DNA of 64,000 nt from Brassica napus. Lineage: Eukaryota; Streptophyta; Magnoliopsida; Brassicales; Brassicaceae. The stretch spans positions 17,928,732-17,992,731 of the forward strand of contig NC_063442.1 in NCBI RefSeq assembly GCF_020379485.1, given 5' to 3'. Shown in pieces: positions 34,341 through 47,459 of this stretch (its first letter is position 1; every line of letters begins with the position of its first letter). The position numbers were made by a program, and so were the translations under genes. The notes beneath the pieces were generated by a model. That model ran no database searches, had not been told where the DNA came from, and saw only the letters and a program-made list of their open reading frames with translations.

Positions 34341-35280
34341 TGTAACATACATTTTTTTCCGGGAAGTGTAACAAAAAAATTACATTTAACTCTTCATTTT
34401 GTTTAAGTTCTGTGTCGGTAAAAGAATAAAATAAATCTATCTATCTCTTTCAATGTTTAATTTGAAGTTTATTATGAGAAAATCATACGCAAATATATGG
34501 AATTGGTTGGAATCTCTATATCTTTATATTCTTACAAATTTTAAATTTATTGTTTCCTCTTCTGCAAGCAAATCAATTACCGAAGTAATAGATCAATTAG
34601 TTGTAATCAAATCTATTCTTATAATTAGTGTAATTATGATTACAATTTATATATTTAATAGGTACATTAAAGATACGACATTGTAGATATTATGTTTTGA
34701 TTAATAGAAAATATTGGATTTTGAGTTTGTATTTATTGATTTGTTTTTTTATAAATCTTAGGCAATCAATGGGATGATTGGTTGGTTGATACATCCTATA
34801 AGGAAAACGAAAACTATAGGTGGTTTGAATATTGTACATTGATCGATGCATGATGTAAGTTGACTATATAAAACTTGAGCATGATCATTTCAAACTAAAG
34901 TATAGGAATGTTATATGCATTTGTTATATTGTAGTTAATATATTTTAAATATTACATATATCAAGTGATTCACGTTTTCGTAAAAATAAAATTCAAGTTT
35001 ATTATTGAGCTGTATTCGTCCGTAATAAGCTACGTTAAATATGATATATTTTTAGGTTCATTTAATGACATCAAATTTAAATTTGATTAAGGAAAATTTA
35101 TTAATTTAACTGAAAAGGACAAGCATTAAAATATGTAGGCTCATTTAATGACATTAAGTTTAAATTTGATTAAGGGTAACTTATTAATTTAACTGAAAAA
35201 TACAAACATTAAAATAGGTAGTTTAATTTAATTTTCAGTGACATGGAAGTATAAATAAATTAAAAAACTTAGGGGTATTT
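34341..35280. repeat. AT-rich DNA with a tandem duplication
   Basis: Two direct copies of a unit of about 85 bp lie at about 35053-35135 and 35140-35222. They share TTCATTTAATGACATYAARTT, TTTGATTAAGG and TTATTAATTTAACTGAAAA words. They belong to the body of the Helitron whose 5' end is at 35312. A hydrophobic open frame at 34453-34686 is not recognised and is probably chance. Confidence 0.5.
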
Positions 35281-35312
35281 TTTAATGGGTATTTTTCTTT
35301 TAATAATATAGA
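35281..35312 (-). mobile_element. Helitron 5' terminus (3' end not found)
   Basis: The minus strand from 35312 reads TCTATATTATTAAAAGAAAA and then ATACCCATTAAAAAATACCCC, preceded by A. This is a very common crucifer Helitron head. The element should extend left, but no hairpin-CTRR end could be located between 34300 and 35280. Confidence 0.6.
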
Positions 35313-37080
35313 TATCTTATGTGCTTCAAGGCTGATCCAGTTACGTTGAACTTGGTCAAACATCCCCTTCAATCCACGTCTATTATATGAATTGAGCGAA
35401 CCGGTCCTTCATCATAGCAAAATAAAACATTCATCTATTTATAACTTTTTTTATATGACTATTTATAACTTCTAGACATTAATGGTTAATATGTATGTAA
35501 CAATATATCATTCGATTTCAAATGATTCACAAATATATTTAGTAATTGTATTAAATTTCAGGACATACCCTGATTGGGCTGCACAAATCAAATCAGTTCA
35601 ACAATACCGTATAAGAATCTCTCGGAAAACCGTAACGCTATTCTATCATACGAAGCAGGCGTACAAAATTGAATTGATCCTACTTTTTCTCCAATATTTA
35701 CATCCTTATCATTAAAATATTAAATAACCATAACTTAAGTAATCATTGTTTTTCTTAATTTATTAAATTATTTTCTAAATCATATTTAGCTAAATTTTTG
35801 TATTAAAGATATTTCATAAAATGATTTAGCTAAATTGTAAGAAAATTCAAGTTTGGAAAAGATTTTTAATCATATTATCTAATATTTTTCAAGTATCATA
35901 TAGTCTCCACACATTTAGCTTATAAGGCCTAAAATATATGCATTTTGAACATTCCAAAAATATATGTTTAACTATTATGGTTAACATTAATTATTTTTCA
36001 CCAATAAAAAATATCTATGCTAAGATTAAATATTTTTGCACTATTTGTAAAATAATATGGATTGTTTATAACCAAATATTCAATTTTTAATCTCTCTAAA
36101 TCTCGCTTAATATATATATCAAATATTTCTAAAATATATTTTTAAACTTTTCAGTTACTATTAATTATTTTCAACAATAATATATATCATTGAATTACTT
36201 GTAAAATAATATTTAATGTTACTAACAATATCAATATCAGCTACTATTTTTTTTAATGATGACAAAAAAACAATATTAATTTTTTAATGTATCTAAATCT
36301 CGCCATACAACTTATATTTAATCAAAATATTTAAAATATTATTTATTGGAAAAAATATTGTGTTAAAAAAAGAATTATTTAAACATATTAATGGGTCAAT
36401 ATTTGTCGAAAATTTAGTATAACGCACGAGTCAATATTTTTTACAGTATATGTAATATATTTAATTACTATGTTTATAAATATTTTAAAATATAAAGTAA
36501 ATATTTAAATAATATTAATGTATATAAAAATGGAAATAAGTATCCGCACTGGTGTAACTTTGGCATTGCTATAACTATAAATTAAGGAAAATGGAAAGGG
36601 ATAAATAATGAAATAAAAAAGAGAAGCACGAGGGAGGGAGGGAGCTAAGTCACGAGGTCTGCGTTGTCCAGATTCCGGAGGAAACACTTCCTGCCCCCAA
36701 CCTCCATCTCTCAGGCACACATACAAACACACTTTATCTTATTTTCCATTTATTTTTCGACACATAAATCTTTATTTTTTTTATATTTACAGATAAATCT
36801 TTATTGTATATTTCAGATATCTATGCTATTATTTATGAAGTGTAATTGTGCCACACGGAGGAAAAATTGTTTTGAATCAATTAATATATAAGGACATATT
36901 AGTAATTAATTATCCAGAATTTTAATTTTTGAACACACAAAAAAAAAGACTTTAAAACACAAGTGTACAAGAGTATTGTGTTTGACCGAAACAAAACATA
37001 CAACTAATTATTAAATATTTTAGGAAAATAAAAAGAGAGAAAATCCACCTAATATATCTCCTGGATTTGTTATTAAAAAC
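35313..37080. other. AT-rich intergenic DNA upstream of HMG-CoA synthase
   Basis: No gene is seen; the open frames at 35482, 36505 and 36664 are not recognisable proteins. A purine-rich GAGGGAGGGAGGGAGC run occurs at about 36629-36645. Confidence 0.45.
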
Positions 37081-37138
37081 AAATTGAGTTTTGTTTCTGT
37101 TTTCAACCGATTCATATATTTCTTTTATAGAGCTTCAG

Positions 37139-37199
37139 AGCTCTCTCTCTCTCTCTCTCTCTCTTCTGCAAGATCGAACCTTTAGAAGAAGAAGAAGAA
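37139..37199 (+). promoter_or_regulatory. CT/GAA-repeat 5' leader of HMG-CoA synthase
   Basis: A (CT)n run (about 37139-37163) followed by (GAA)n (about 37184-37199) lies 22-85 bp before the ATG. Such pyrimidine-rich tracts are common in plant core promoters and 5' UTRs. The exact transcription start is not determined. Confidence 0.5.
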
Positions 37200-37221
37200 G
37201 TCCTTTCGTTTCCATTCAACA

Positions 37222-40122
37222 ATGGCGAAGAACGTAGGGATATTGGCTATGGACATCTATTTTCCTCCCACATGTGTTCAACAGGTATATTCCCCTCCAA
37301 GCTTTTTTTTAATGGACAAGAGCTATTGCATTGATACTCTGTTTCTGTCTGAAAATCTGTTTTTAGCGTCTCGGATAGAGTTGAAGATTTAAGCCGAGTT
37401 TGTTCTCTGTCTCTGGGTTTTGTAATGTGGCTGAGTTTGGTATTTAGATGAAGTTTTTTTTTTTTAATTATTTTTCTTTTTTCTTTTTTATTAAAATAGG
37501 AGAATTCTGATTAAAAAGTCTCAGACTTGAGATCTCTGCTTCTTGGTCTGAGATTTGGTGATGATACTTGAGATTTATTTTATTAAAAAAGTGTTTAGTT
37601 GATTGAAGTTACCCTTTGATCCTGAGATTTTCTAATTTAAGTCTCAGTTGAAAAACTTTTAAAATCGATTTTTACAACTCTGGTTCTGTTCAATCTCTCT
37701 CTTTTTTTTGCAATTCTTGAGTTCATGTCTGAAACTATGGTGTTTATGATTGATGAATTAGATCAATGTTTTGTTGTTACATTAGGAAGCTTTGGAAGCT
37801 CATGATGGAGCTAGCAAAGGCAAATACACCATTGGACTTGGCCAAGATTGTTTAGCCTTCTGCACTGAGCTTGAAGATGTCATCTCAATGAGGTCGTTAT
37901 TAATTATTTTTTTGTTTTGTTTGCATTAAGTATATTCTCATGCAATTCTATATGTTGATCTGTGTTCTTGTTTCTTAGTTTCAATGCGGTGACATCTCTT
38001 CTAGACAAGTATAAAATTGACCCCAAGCAAATTGGGCGTCTTGAAGTAGGAAGTGAGACTGTCATTGACAAAAGCAAGTCCATCAAAACCTTCTTGATGC
38101 AACTCTTTGAGGTATTATCCTTTGCTCAAGCTTCTTTGTGTAAAAAGACAATTAAAATTTTGTTTTGTTTTGTATTTGTGAATGATCAGAAATGTGGAAA
38201 CACTGATGTGGAAGGTGTTGACTCGACCAATGCTTGTTATGGTGGAACTGCTGCTTTGCTAAACTGTGTCAATTGGGTTGAGAGTAACTCCTGGGATGGT
38301 CGCTATGGACTTGTCATCTGCACTGACAGTGCGGTATAACATCTGACACTTAGAAAATATAATCTTTCATGGCTAAGAGTCTTTTGCACAAAGCTTTATA
38401 CATTTTTTGGATGACTTCAGGTTTATGCAGAAGGACCTGCAAGGCCCACAGGAGGAGCAGCAGCCATTGCTATGTTGATAGGACCTAATGCTCCCATTGT
38501 TTTCGAAAGCAAACTGAGAGGAAGCCACATGGCTCATGTCTATGACTTTTACAAGCCAAATCTTGCTAGCGAGTACCCGGTAAATCTTCAGTGCATAACC
38601 TCAACTGGTTCAAATTCTTGTTTGCGTGGCCGTGGCCGGCCCTCAGATTTTGGAGGGGGTTGTAGGCGATTTACTAAATATTTCAATAGTAAAATAGTTT
38701 TTTTTTACAAATTTGGGGGGTCTATGTCTATGTAACTTTTTCCAAAAAAATTTGGGGACCAGAGGTCAATGTTTCATTCGGCTTTGCCCAGGACCGGTCC
38801 TAATTGTTTGGTTAATCGTTTTCTCGTGTTCTTGTAGGTTGTTGATGGTAAGCTTTCACAGACTTGCTACCTTATGGCACTTGACTCCTGCTATAAACAT
38901 ATGTGCAACAAGTAAGTACACTGTGCTTATGAATTGAAATCTCTGTACCTTTCTTTCTTCCTCTTCTGATGTTCTGTGTTGGCTCATTACACTTACTAGG
39001 TTTGAGAAACTGGAGGGGAAAGAGTTCTCCATCAATGATGCAGACTACTTTGTATTCCATTCTCCATACAACAAAGTAATCTCTTAACCCTCCGAACAAC
39101 AGTTTTGTTCTTTGCCTGAACCGTCTCTGACCAGTCATCTCTTCTTTGCTGTTGCAGCTTGTACAGAAAAGCTTTGCTCGTCTCTTGTACAACGACTTCT
39201 TGAGAAACGCAAGGTTCTTGCTCTGGATTGAAAGTTTCTTAAACTTGTTTATATTTATTTATTGAGTTAAACATATCTGTTTCCTCTATTTCAGCTCCAT
39301 TGATGAGGCTGCCAAAGAGAAGTTCACTCCTTATTCGTCTTTGTCACTCGACGAGAGTTACCAAAGCCGTGATCTTGAAAAGGTTTTTCATTTTCATCTT
39401 TTGTTTTTTTTTTTTGATACTTGGAAAAAGCAAAACCAGAGTTATTATAGCTTTGTTGTCTTTTGCAGGTGTCACAACAAGTTGCGAAAACGTTTTATGA
39501 TACTAAAGTGCAACCAACGACTTTAGTACCAAAAGAAGTCGGTAACATGTACACTGCTTCTCTCTACGCAGCTTTTGCTTCTCTCATCCACAACAAACAC
39601 AGCGATTTGGTAAACTATAAAAATAACAAACAAACTTTTTGTTCTGACCTTCTTGAATACATTATTTACATTTTGGTTTCATTTGTGTTTTTGTATAGGC
39701 GGGGAAAAGGGTGGTTATGTTCTCATATGGAAGTGGTTCAACCGCAACAATGTTTTCGTTGCGTCTCTGCGAAAACCAGTCTCCTTTTAGCCTCTCAAAC
39801 ATTGCATCAGTGATGGACATCGGCGGTAAACTGAAGGCTAGACATGAGGTTGAACATCCCTAAGTGAAACCATGTTTCTACTTAATATCATTGTTCTCAT
39901 CTTGGCTTGGCTTTGTGTTGTTTGCAGTATGCACCTGAGAAGTTTGTGGAGACAATGAAGCTGATGGAACATAGGTACGGAGCAAAGGAGTTTGTGACGA
40001 GCAAAGAAGGTATCATAGACCTTTTGGCTCCGGGGACTTATTATCTGAAAGAGGTTGATTCACTGTACCGGAGATTCTATGGCAAGAAAGGAGACGATGG
40101 ATCCATAGCCAATGGACACTGA
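37222..40122 (+). CDS. HMGS: Cytosolic hydroxymethylglutaryl-CoA synthase
   Basis: Condenses acetyl-CoA with acetoacetyl-CoA to HMG-CoA, the second step of the mevalonate pathway to sterols and cytosolic isoprenoids. Exons: 37222-37284, 37786-37892, 37979-38111, 38190-38333, 38421-38579, 38838-38911, 39000-39075, 39158-39213, 39295-39382, 39469-39609, 39699-39848 and 39928-40122. The product is 461 aa, the same length as Arabidopsis MVA1/HMGS (AT4G11820). Catalytic residues are all present: E83 (VGSETVID), nucleophile C117 (STNACYGG) and H247 (FHSPYNK). No transit peptide is seen; the protein starts [15 protein letters not shown], consistent with the cytosol. Exon 8 uses a weak donor (AAG/gttctt) supported by the conserved [18 protein letters not shown] junction. 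Intron 5 holds a dispersed repeat. Confidence 0.98.
38628..38805. repeat. Dispersed repeat in HMGS intron 5
   Basis: Runs from GGCCGGCCCTCAGATTTTGG to TTTGCCCAGGACCGGTCCT, with imperfect GGCCGG/CCGGTCC ends. It also has G-rich words (TTGGGGGGTCT, TTTGGGGACCAGAGG) typical of a common crucifer dispersed repeat. It fills most of a 258-bp intron and does not touch the splice sites. Confidence 0.5.
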
Positions 40123-41019
40123 AAGGCAAAGAAGCTTAAACTACTCTAGAAGATGGTCTCTACTCATCACTTTTATGTTACTTCCTATATTTAAAACGTT
40201 TTTTTATAAAGTTTGTTTTTACTTTGATCTAGGGACAAAGTTTGTATGCTCTGTTTCTTATTTATTTACTATTGATTTGCTCTAGAACGTTTTTATAACA
40301 CACCACCTAAATGCACTTAAATATTTAAAGCTAAAATAGAGTTTAGATAATTTCACAAATGTAAAAACTTGGCACACGGTTCGGTTAGTTCGGGTAGTTC
40401 AGAACTTGGTTAGCTCTGTAACTTCTGTTCGGTCAAAATCTTGCAAAATTGAACAAAAAAAGTTCAGCTTGGTTTTTGGATAGTTAGGTTTCAAAAGTTT
40501 CTACCAAAGTTAACTAAAGTTTTCAAATTCGGTTAAATTATAGTTTTATTGGTTAAAAATTCAAAAAAAATCGGACAAGTTTGGTTATTTTAGTTCAGAA
40601 TTTTGGTATAGTTTGGTTAATTGTTTTTTTTTAGAAAACCTCCTAACCCGTCTACCGATTTTTTTTTTCAAATTGCCGAATGGAACTGAACCTCTTAGTT
40701 CTCGGCAGGTGCGGTTGGGTTAATAACCGCAGGCCTACTAACAGCCATATCACATCACAAGTCTAAAAGGACTTACCCACATAAAAGCATAATAGTCAAA
40801 AGAAGCAGTATAGAATTGAAGTCACAAACAAATAGTAGACAAAGAAATGTTACTAGATAAGTAAATATGAAACGGTCTGAAGTACAATCTATATGACCAA
40901 ACACTAAAGTACACAAAGATAAGCATGTCCATAACCACAATACTACAAACCGTGCTTGCAATGCTGCTACAAAGCTCTGAAATCTGGACTTCTATGCAGA
41001 AAAAGTTGTGAAAGAAACA
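40123..41019. other. Convergent intergenic region, HMGS and SPX-MFS 3' ends
   Basis: Holds the 3' flanks of two converging genes. Between about 40375 and 40740 lies GGTTCGGTTAGTTCGG-type sequence rich in GGTTA/TCGG words, ending ACCGCAGGCCTACTA. It resembles a decayed hAT-type non-autonomous element, but no TSD could be found. Confidence 0.4.
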
Positions 41020-43989
41020 CTAATACAGGGAGTTGAAAGTAAAACAAGTAGCTACAATAGACCCAACACATATAATAAGAGAAGGAAGCAGAGTAACATT
41101 CAAAAGCATACTCTGCCCCAAGAACCCAGCAACGGTGATAGTTGCATCAGCAATCACACGTGCGATGGTGCCTGCCTCCGTCGACAATAAACCTCCATTG
41201 TACGTCCCACGTGACAGCCTCGATGACATTACTCTCGATAGTAACGATAAGTTCACACCTACGGACAAAAAAAAAACATTTCAAGAAAGCTGACAGATTC
41301 AGTGAAAATATTGAGATCTTGAATCAATCTTTTACCTTCAAGAACTTCAGCAGAAACAAACATGATGAATCCAGAGATAACGTATTGAGGCACGGTGTAA
41401 GGGACTACTACATGGAAGCTGAGAAGTATTCCAACACAGACCATAATCTCTGATGCAAGAAGAATTTGCCTGTAATAAGAAAATTCACATTTTTCAAATA
41501 AACCAAAAAGAAAAAAGAACAAGAAAATAACGTATGCATGGATCTTTACCGATCTTCAAACATGTTGCTGATATAGCTTCCAACAACGAGGTTAACCGGT
41601 AAAACAGTTAGACCAAGACAGAACAAGAAGATTGAAACAGAACTCATGGACCAACCAAAGTAGTATGTGGTAACCACACTTGATTCTGATAAAAGAATCT
41701 CCATTGCATACTTGAGCATGAAGTATATCAACAACTGAACCTAAAGGAAATCAAAAAAAAGAAAATTGTCATGTTTCACCACTCTTGTGAAAAAAATATG
41801 ACAATCTTGAAAAGTTATAGATGTTTCTTTACCTTCACTGAAGGAGTGAGTAGTTTGTATGCAGCTACAAAGGAGTTAGCAGGTTTACGTGAATCTTCAG
41901 CAGACTCTTCACTTCCATCGCAGTCATCTTCATCATCATGTTCTGTTTCTTCTTGTGCAAGTAATAGCTGTTTTGTAATCCCCTTCTCCATGTTTCCATC
42001 TTGATCAGCTTCATCGAACATTAAAGATTCTTAAAATTAGATAAGAATATGCAAAATATAACAAACCTAATTCTCTTTAGTTCCATACCGGAGTTAGATT
42101 CTTGTGAAGTATGAACCTCTTCAGGGTCACGTGCTGGTTCCACGAAAGAAATAGCTAACCAGACCAAGTACATAAGCCAAGCAACAGCCATAACCCAACC
42201 GGGTAGTGTATCCTGGTTAAAGGTAAGATTGTAGATCTTGAAATTGGTTTGCAGTAAACCGGCAAGAGCAGGACCACAAGCCATTCCTAAAGCACTTGCA
42301 CTAACAAAACCGGCTGAAGCCTGCATCCGGATCTTCAAAGGCACACAATCGCTTATGTATCTCCGGTTCACTGCTCTTGCTGAACCAAATCTACAAATGA
42401 ATATACATAACAATCAAGTTTAGTCTTGTAATAACATAATTATCCAGCGTTTTAAAAAAAAAAACAAGTAAGGTCTCATGAAACCTAATGTATATATAAC
42501 ACAAAGCTAAAAGGGGACTTACCCACAGAATAGCCGGCCAATCAATAGAAGAGCTAATGAATTGAAGTCATAAGCCAAAGCATAAACTAGGTTCCCAACA
42601 AAAAGAACAATACTGCTGAAAATAAGTGGTTTGAAGTATGATTTGTTGGACCAGGCGCTGAAGTAAACCGAAGAGAAGAGCTGAGCCACAGCCATTGCAC
42701 CAATCACAACTCCACAAACCGTTGCGGCAGCTCCAAGGCTCATGGAGTAATCATCTGCTGTAGGAACAATGATATATGTATTGACCATATAGAGAAACGT
42801 GTTTGCCAAGTTTAACAAGAGCGACATGAAGTGATATCTCCCTTCTTCTTGATCCGCTTGATCTTCATGAATCAGTAAATCTTCGTCTTGCATGATTAGA
42901 GCATGTTGAGCCATGAAATTAAGGAAGTTTGTTGAACGTGTTAGCCTGTCCACTGCATTCTTGATTGAATCCACCACAGGATCCTACAAGAAAGAAACAC
43001 AAAAGATCGATGAAACATAACCATTTTTTTAAATGACTACGAGGTTCTGGACCCGAAGACTTGTACCATGTTAAATTAAAAACATAACCATTTTAGAAAA
43101 ACTCGGTATGTATACATATGTCAAACAAAAAGAACCTGAAGAGGAACAACAGGCTGATCATAAATTGATAAGAAGCTTCCTTGATTGTTTTGAAGCTCGT
43201 GAAGGTTTCGAGATATGGCTCCAACAACAGCTCCAAGACCCTATAAAGCATTCAATATAGTCAAAAGCTTATATAAGCTTCTATTATAGTGAAAGATTAA
43301 GCTGCGTGAGATTGTAAGACCTTACCACATGTTTGAACACTTGCTGGAGTTGAGAGTAAGGATGATCAGCACGAGTCTTGACATAATAGTTTGTGAATCT
43401 ATAGCCAAATCTTTTATCAAATTTCTTCAGTATCTTACGGATACCAATAGCATTCGTATCGATGAAAACCAGAAGCTGGAGAAGATCTTGTCCCACAGAT
43501 CTATAAGCCTCTCTTAGATTAGATATCTGAGATATGTCAGGCTCATCTTGGAGTGCATCATGACATTCCCTTAGCTTCTGCAACCTACTTGAAAGCAAAC
43601 CTTGTTGCTCCAGCATGAAAAGAGAGATTTTCTCTATCTGCATGCATTTTGGAAACATGTTTTTTTATTATAAAGTTTGATGCATATGATTAAACAAGTG
43701 AAAATTTGTGAAGAAACAAGAGAAAAACCTGATGATCCAACATCCTTGAGAAATCTTTAAGAACATGGCGACGATCTAGACTTCCTACTTCAATTTGTCG
43801 ACCATATTGCTTCACTTTCTTCTTCATCAATTTGTAATTGATGTAATATCTATATAGAAATAGAACAAAAAAGGAAGTACATGAATCACATTGCTTTAAA
43901 CATTATACCAACCAGATCTTGAATATAGAAACATACTCTTGCCATTCTTCAATGCTTCTTTCCTTGAGCTTCTTCCCGAATGCGACCAT
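41020..43989 (-). CDS. PHT5: SPX-MFS vacuolar phosphate transporter (PHT5 type)
   Basis: Moves inorganic phosphate into the vacuole; the SPX domain senses inositol pyrophosphates (family knowledge). Exons on the minus strand: 43989-43937, 43849-43729, 43637-43326, 43240-43136, 42983-42523, 42390-42089, 42029-41833, 41740-41550, 41469-41336 and 41258-41020; product 704 aa. The SPX domain is residues 1 to about 165: it starts [20 protein letters not shown], with basic clusters at about 25-33 (KLMKKKVK) and 126-134 (KILKKFDKR) that fit the ligand-binding lysine surface. The MFS part begins near residue 245 ([20 protein letters not shown]) and contains [21 protein letters not shown] long acidic cytosolic loop lies at about 478-497. 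Exon 7 uses a rather poor acceptor (tttaag). Start is the first ATG of the SPX domain. Synteny fits AT4G11810 (PHT5;2). Confidence 0.95.
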
Positions 43990-45880
43990 TTTCTACAACA
44001 AAATTAAGATTAATTACATTAGAATTGACTTGTTGTACAAGTATCTACAAAGCATCTTTGCTTACAAATTGTGTATCACCGAATTATGCAGATGCTAGCT
44101 AAATTTTCAATAAAAGTTATTTTAAGTTGATCTTCTTAAATTTCTTCCACTAAGCTAACAACTAAACAGTTTAAGATTTAAGATGTATGTACTACCTCTT
44201 GTCACCCTCCTCGTTCTTCTCCGTACCGTTTTGATGAATCAAGAAACACAGAGAGAGATTATTGAATTATAAGTTCTTAACTATCAAATTAGAATTTTTA
44301 GTGAATATATATATATATATATATACAGCTAACAGAAATTGAACTTTTGCAAAACGGCTATGATATAACTCCAAATATCCAACATCCGATACACGTGATG
44401 ATGACACATATTTCAAAAAATTATATAACAAAATTGAATGCCCCAGCTTGAAATTTCTTTTTAACATAAGTTAAAAATAATCTCACAAAAAAAATGCAAA
44501 TTAAAGAAGGCGAAACGCCTGGTTTTCTCTCGCTGTTTTGTATACCATGTCTAAATTCAGGAATTAGTATAAATTTAACAAATTCTAATTCCAAAAATCA
44601 TAATATTGAAGAAAAACATTTAAACTCCTCCTCTCTCTTTTCTTTATATGAGAGAAAGAAAGATAAACAGAGACAGTAATGTACCTCAAAAGTTTTTGTT
44701 TTGAATAAATGTACCTCAAAATTTGAATATGAAAAGCTCAGATGATATAGAGACAGGAACAAAGAGAGAGAACAAATATTCCAGATTTTATATGTTGCTG
44801 AAAATCCTACGTAACGCTGAAACTTCGGGACTTTCTCTTTAACCCTATTTTCACCAAGAATCCAAATATGATTTACTGGAGAAAGAAAAAAAAACAATGA
44901 GGAAAATATAATAAATAGTGGCTCAGGTGAGCTCTGTGTTTTTATAAAATTGAGGTAGATATTTGGATATAGATTAGAGATTCATGTTTTGGTATTTTTT
45001 ATTAATGTCCTCTTTGGGACTGGGAAAAAAAAAGATTTTGTTGAGTACAGTATTATTAAGTTTTACAAAGCCTGAAAAAAGTGTAACAAGATAGAGATTC
45101 ATGTTTTGATTTTTCCCATACACAAGTGCTAACAATTTATGTACAGATCAGTAGATGTCATGTGAATCATGTCAGTAGTTTATTTGTAGAAGTAACACAG
45201 TGACAAAACGATACAAACTATGTGAGATGTTATAGCGTTACTATTTATTTTTCGGTTCTGCAAACATCATGTGTTATAGATGTTTGAATATTTGTAAACA
45301 TCGGTTCGGTTTTGGTTTGATTTTGTTTGTTAGTTAATTTGCAAGCCTGGCTTCATATATGACTTTAAACCTCGTAAGACCTTTGTTCACTTCTTCAGAA
45401 GAACATGGATTCAACTGTTAAACATTGTTGTAACTCAAAATGCTAGCATCGTTTTGAAATAAGGTGATTTTGAATATACATATTGGTTGGTGGCTTCAAA
45501 ATAAAACAAAATAAAATAAAATGAATGAAAAGAAACAAAGGTCTCTTGTGAAGTGAACAAAGGTAATGAAAAGACAATACAAAATGAGAATAACAGAACA
45601 TCCAAAAGGATAGAAGAGAAAACATGTATGTGGTTGGGGTGAGCTTCAAAGACCATACATGTGGCTTTGAGTTCGTCAATTTTTTGCATTTATTGATTTT
45701 GAGTTCGTCAATTTTTTGCATTTATTGATTTTGAGTTCGTCAAATTTTTGCGTTTATTCACACCGTCACATGTTGACAAAAAAAAATTCACACCGTCACA
45801 TTAAACGCTAAATTAATTTAGGATTGCGTATTCAGTTTGAGTCTTTTAGATCATTTGGATGAATTTGATTTTTAATGACT
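43990..45880. other. Upstream region of the SPX-MFS gene
   Basis: Promoter and possible 5' UTR sequence of the transporter in the first several hundred bases, then AT-rich DNA. A (TA)n run lies at about 44307-44324. Three tandem copies of a 37-bp unit (TTGAGTTCGTCAATTTTTTGC) occur at about 45666-45757. No other gene is seen. Confidence 0.45.
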
Positions 45881-45882
45881 TA

Positions 45883-47221
45883 CTAGATTTTGATCCGTGC
45901 AACCGCACGGGTGTTTGTTTTCACTTTTCTATACATAAATTATTGTTTTAGAATATAAGTGGTATATATTTTTAATGTTAATCATATACTTAAATATTTA
46001 TATAACTATTTCAAATACAATAATTTTATAATTTACATGTTATAATTAATTAATTGCTTAAACCTTATGTATTTGCCACTTCTTATTATATATTTATCTT
46101 ATTGTATTTGCATTTAGTTATTAAGCAAATTAATATATTCATGAGAAAAATATATTAAAAAAATATTTTATATTTAATTTATGCTAAATTCTGACCCGTA
46201 TTTCAAAACTGGATTTCTTTTTACCAATATTTTTATACTTATTCATTTTAGATCATTTATTACTGTATATATAGAAGTGTAAGATATGTTAATTTTTAGA
46301 CATGTATTATATAGTTTGTTAATTTTAAGTCGTTCTACGATCATATTATATTTTAAATAAATAGTTTATATTTATGAAAATAAAATTTATAAATTTATCA
46401 ATTGAATATGATTTTATAATATTTATTTTAGTATAATAATTATATTTTAACATGATTATGACTATAAAAGTAAATAAAATAGGATATAATTTATTTATTT
46501 TCATTTTTAAACAATAACTTAAAATACATTAAGTTATTATTTAAATATTACACAGATTTATTAGAATTTTTAAAATATAATATATAAATATATATTATAT
46601 TTAAAATGAAAATATATTATGATTAAAGTAGTTACAAAGATTTTATATTATTAACTTTAAAGAAATACATGTTAATTTTTATACATGTATTATATAGTTT
46701 GATAATGTTAACCCATGTTACCAACATATTTGATTTTATTTTTGAACATAAATATTTTATAATTACGAAAATAAAATATATAAATATATAAATTTAATAC
46801 AATTTTATTATATTTAGATCAATATAATAATTTTAATTTAATATGATTGATTATGATTATATAATAACTAAAATATTATTATAGATTTTTTTATTTTTCA
46901 TTTTATATAACTGAATATATTAATGTATAATAATATTTTAAACTAATTTTGAAATTAGTGAAAATATTTAAATATAATTTCAAAAATGAAGATCTTGTAA
47001 AAATCTTTTAAAACAGATTTGTTAGAATTTTAAAATAAATATATTTATATTCAAAATGAAAAGATATCAAAAGATACTATGATTAAAATATTTTAAAAAT
47101 TATATTTATTATTAGTCTGAATTAAAATATAGTATGAATTTCTATGAATAGGTCCATTAGGTCCATTTTAAAAAAAATCACACATGAATCAAGGTTGTGA
47201 CTTCTGTTTTAATATATAAGA
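45883..47221 (-). mobile_element. Complete non-autonomous Helitron (H7)
   Basis: The minus-strand 5' end TCTTATATATTAAAACAGAA, then GTCACAACCTTGATTCATG, starts at 47221 and is preceded by A. The 3' end is CTAG at 45886-45883 after TCAAAAT and the hairpin CCGTGC-GGTT-GCACGG, followed by T. Both ends, the hairpin and the A/T target site are intact over 1339 bp. The interior is AT-rich with no coding sequence. Confidence 0.88.
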
Positions 47222-47459
47222 TTAGATGATTAAGTGATTTAGGAAATTTGCTACTATGATTATAAATAGAACATTTTATTCCTGAGATTTAGAATTTTAT
47301 ATTTTTTACTAAAAGGTTCCACCAAAGTATCTTCAAATCATTAGGTTTTCAAATAATTCTAAAATAACAATGTTAATAACAGTAAATCATTTTAATGTGT
47401 TTCACTTCAAATTTTAGATTGTATACTTCCCTTAGAGCATTTTCAACCCATCTATTTTA

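Noticed and set aside
34453..34686. Hydrophobic 77-residue plus-strand frame, possible organelle-type protein
   Set aside because: No recognisable family, AT-driven composition (I, Y, N, K, S) and repeat context; probably chance.
40375..40740. Complete hAT element between HMGS and the SPX-MFS gene
   Set aside because: Sequence style resembles the 7579-8467 element, but no matching inverted ends or 8-bp duplication could be found.
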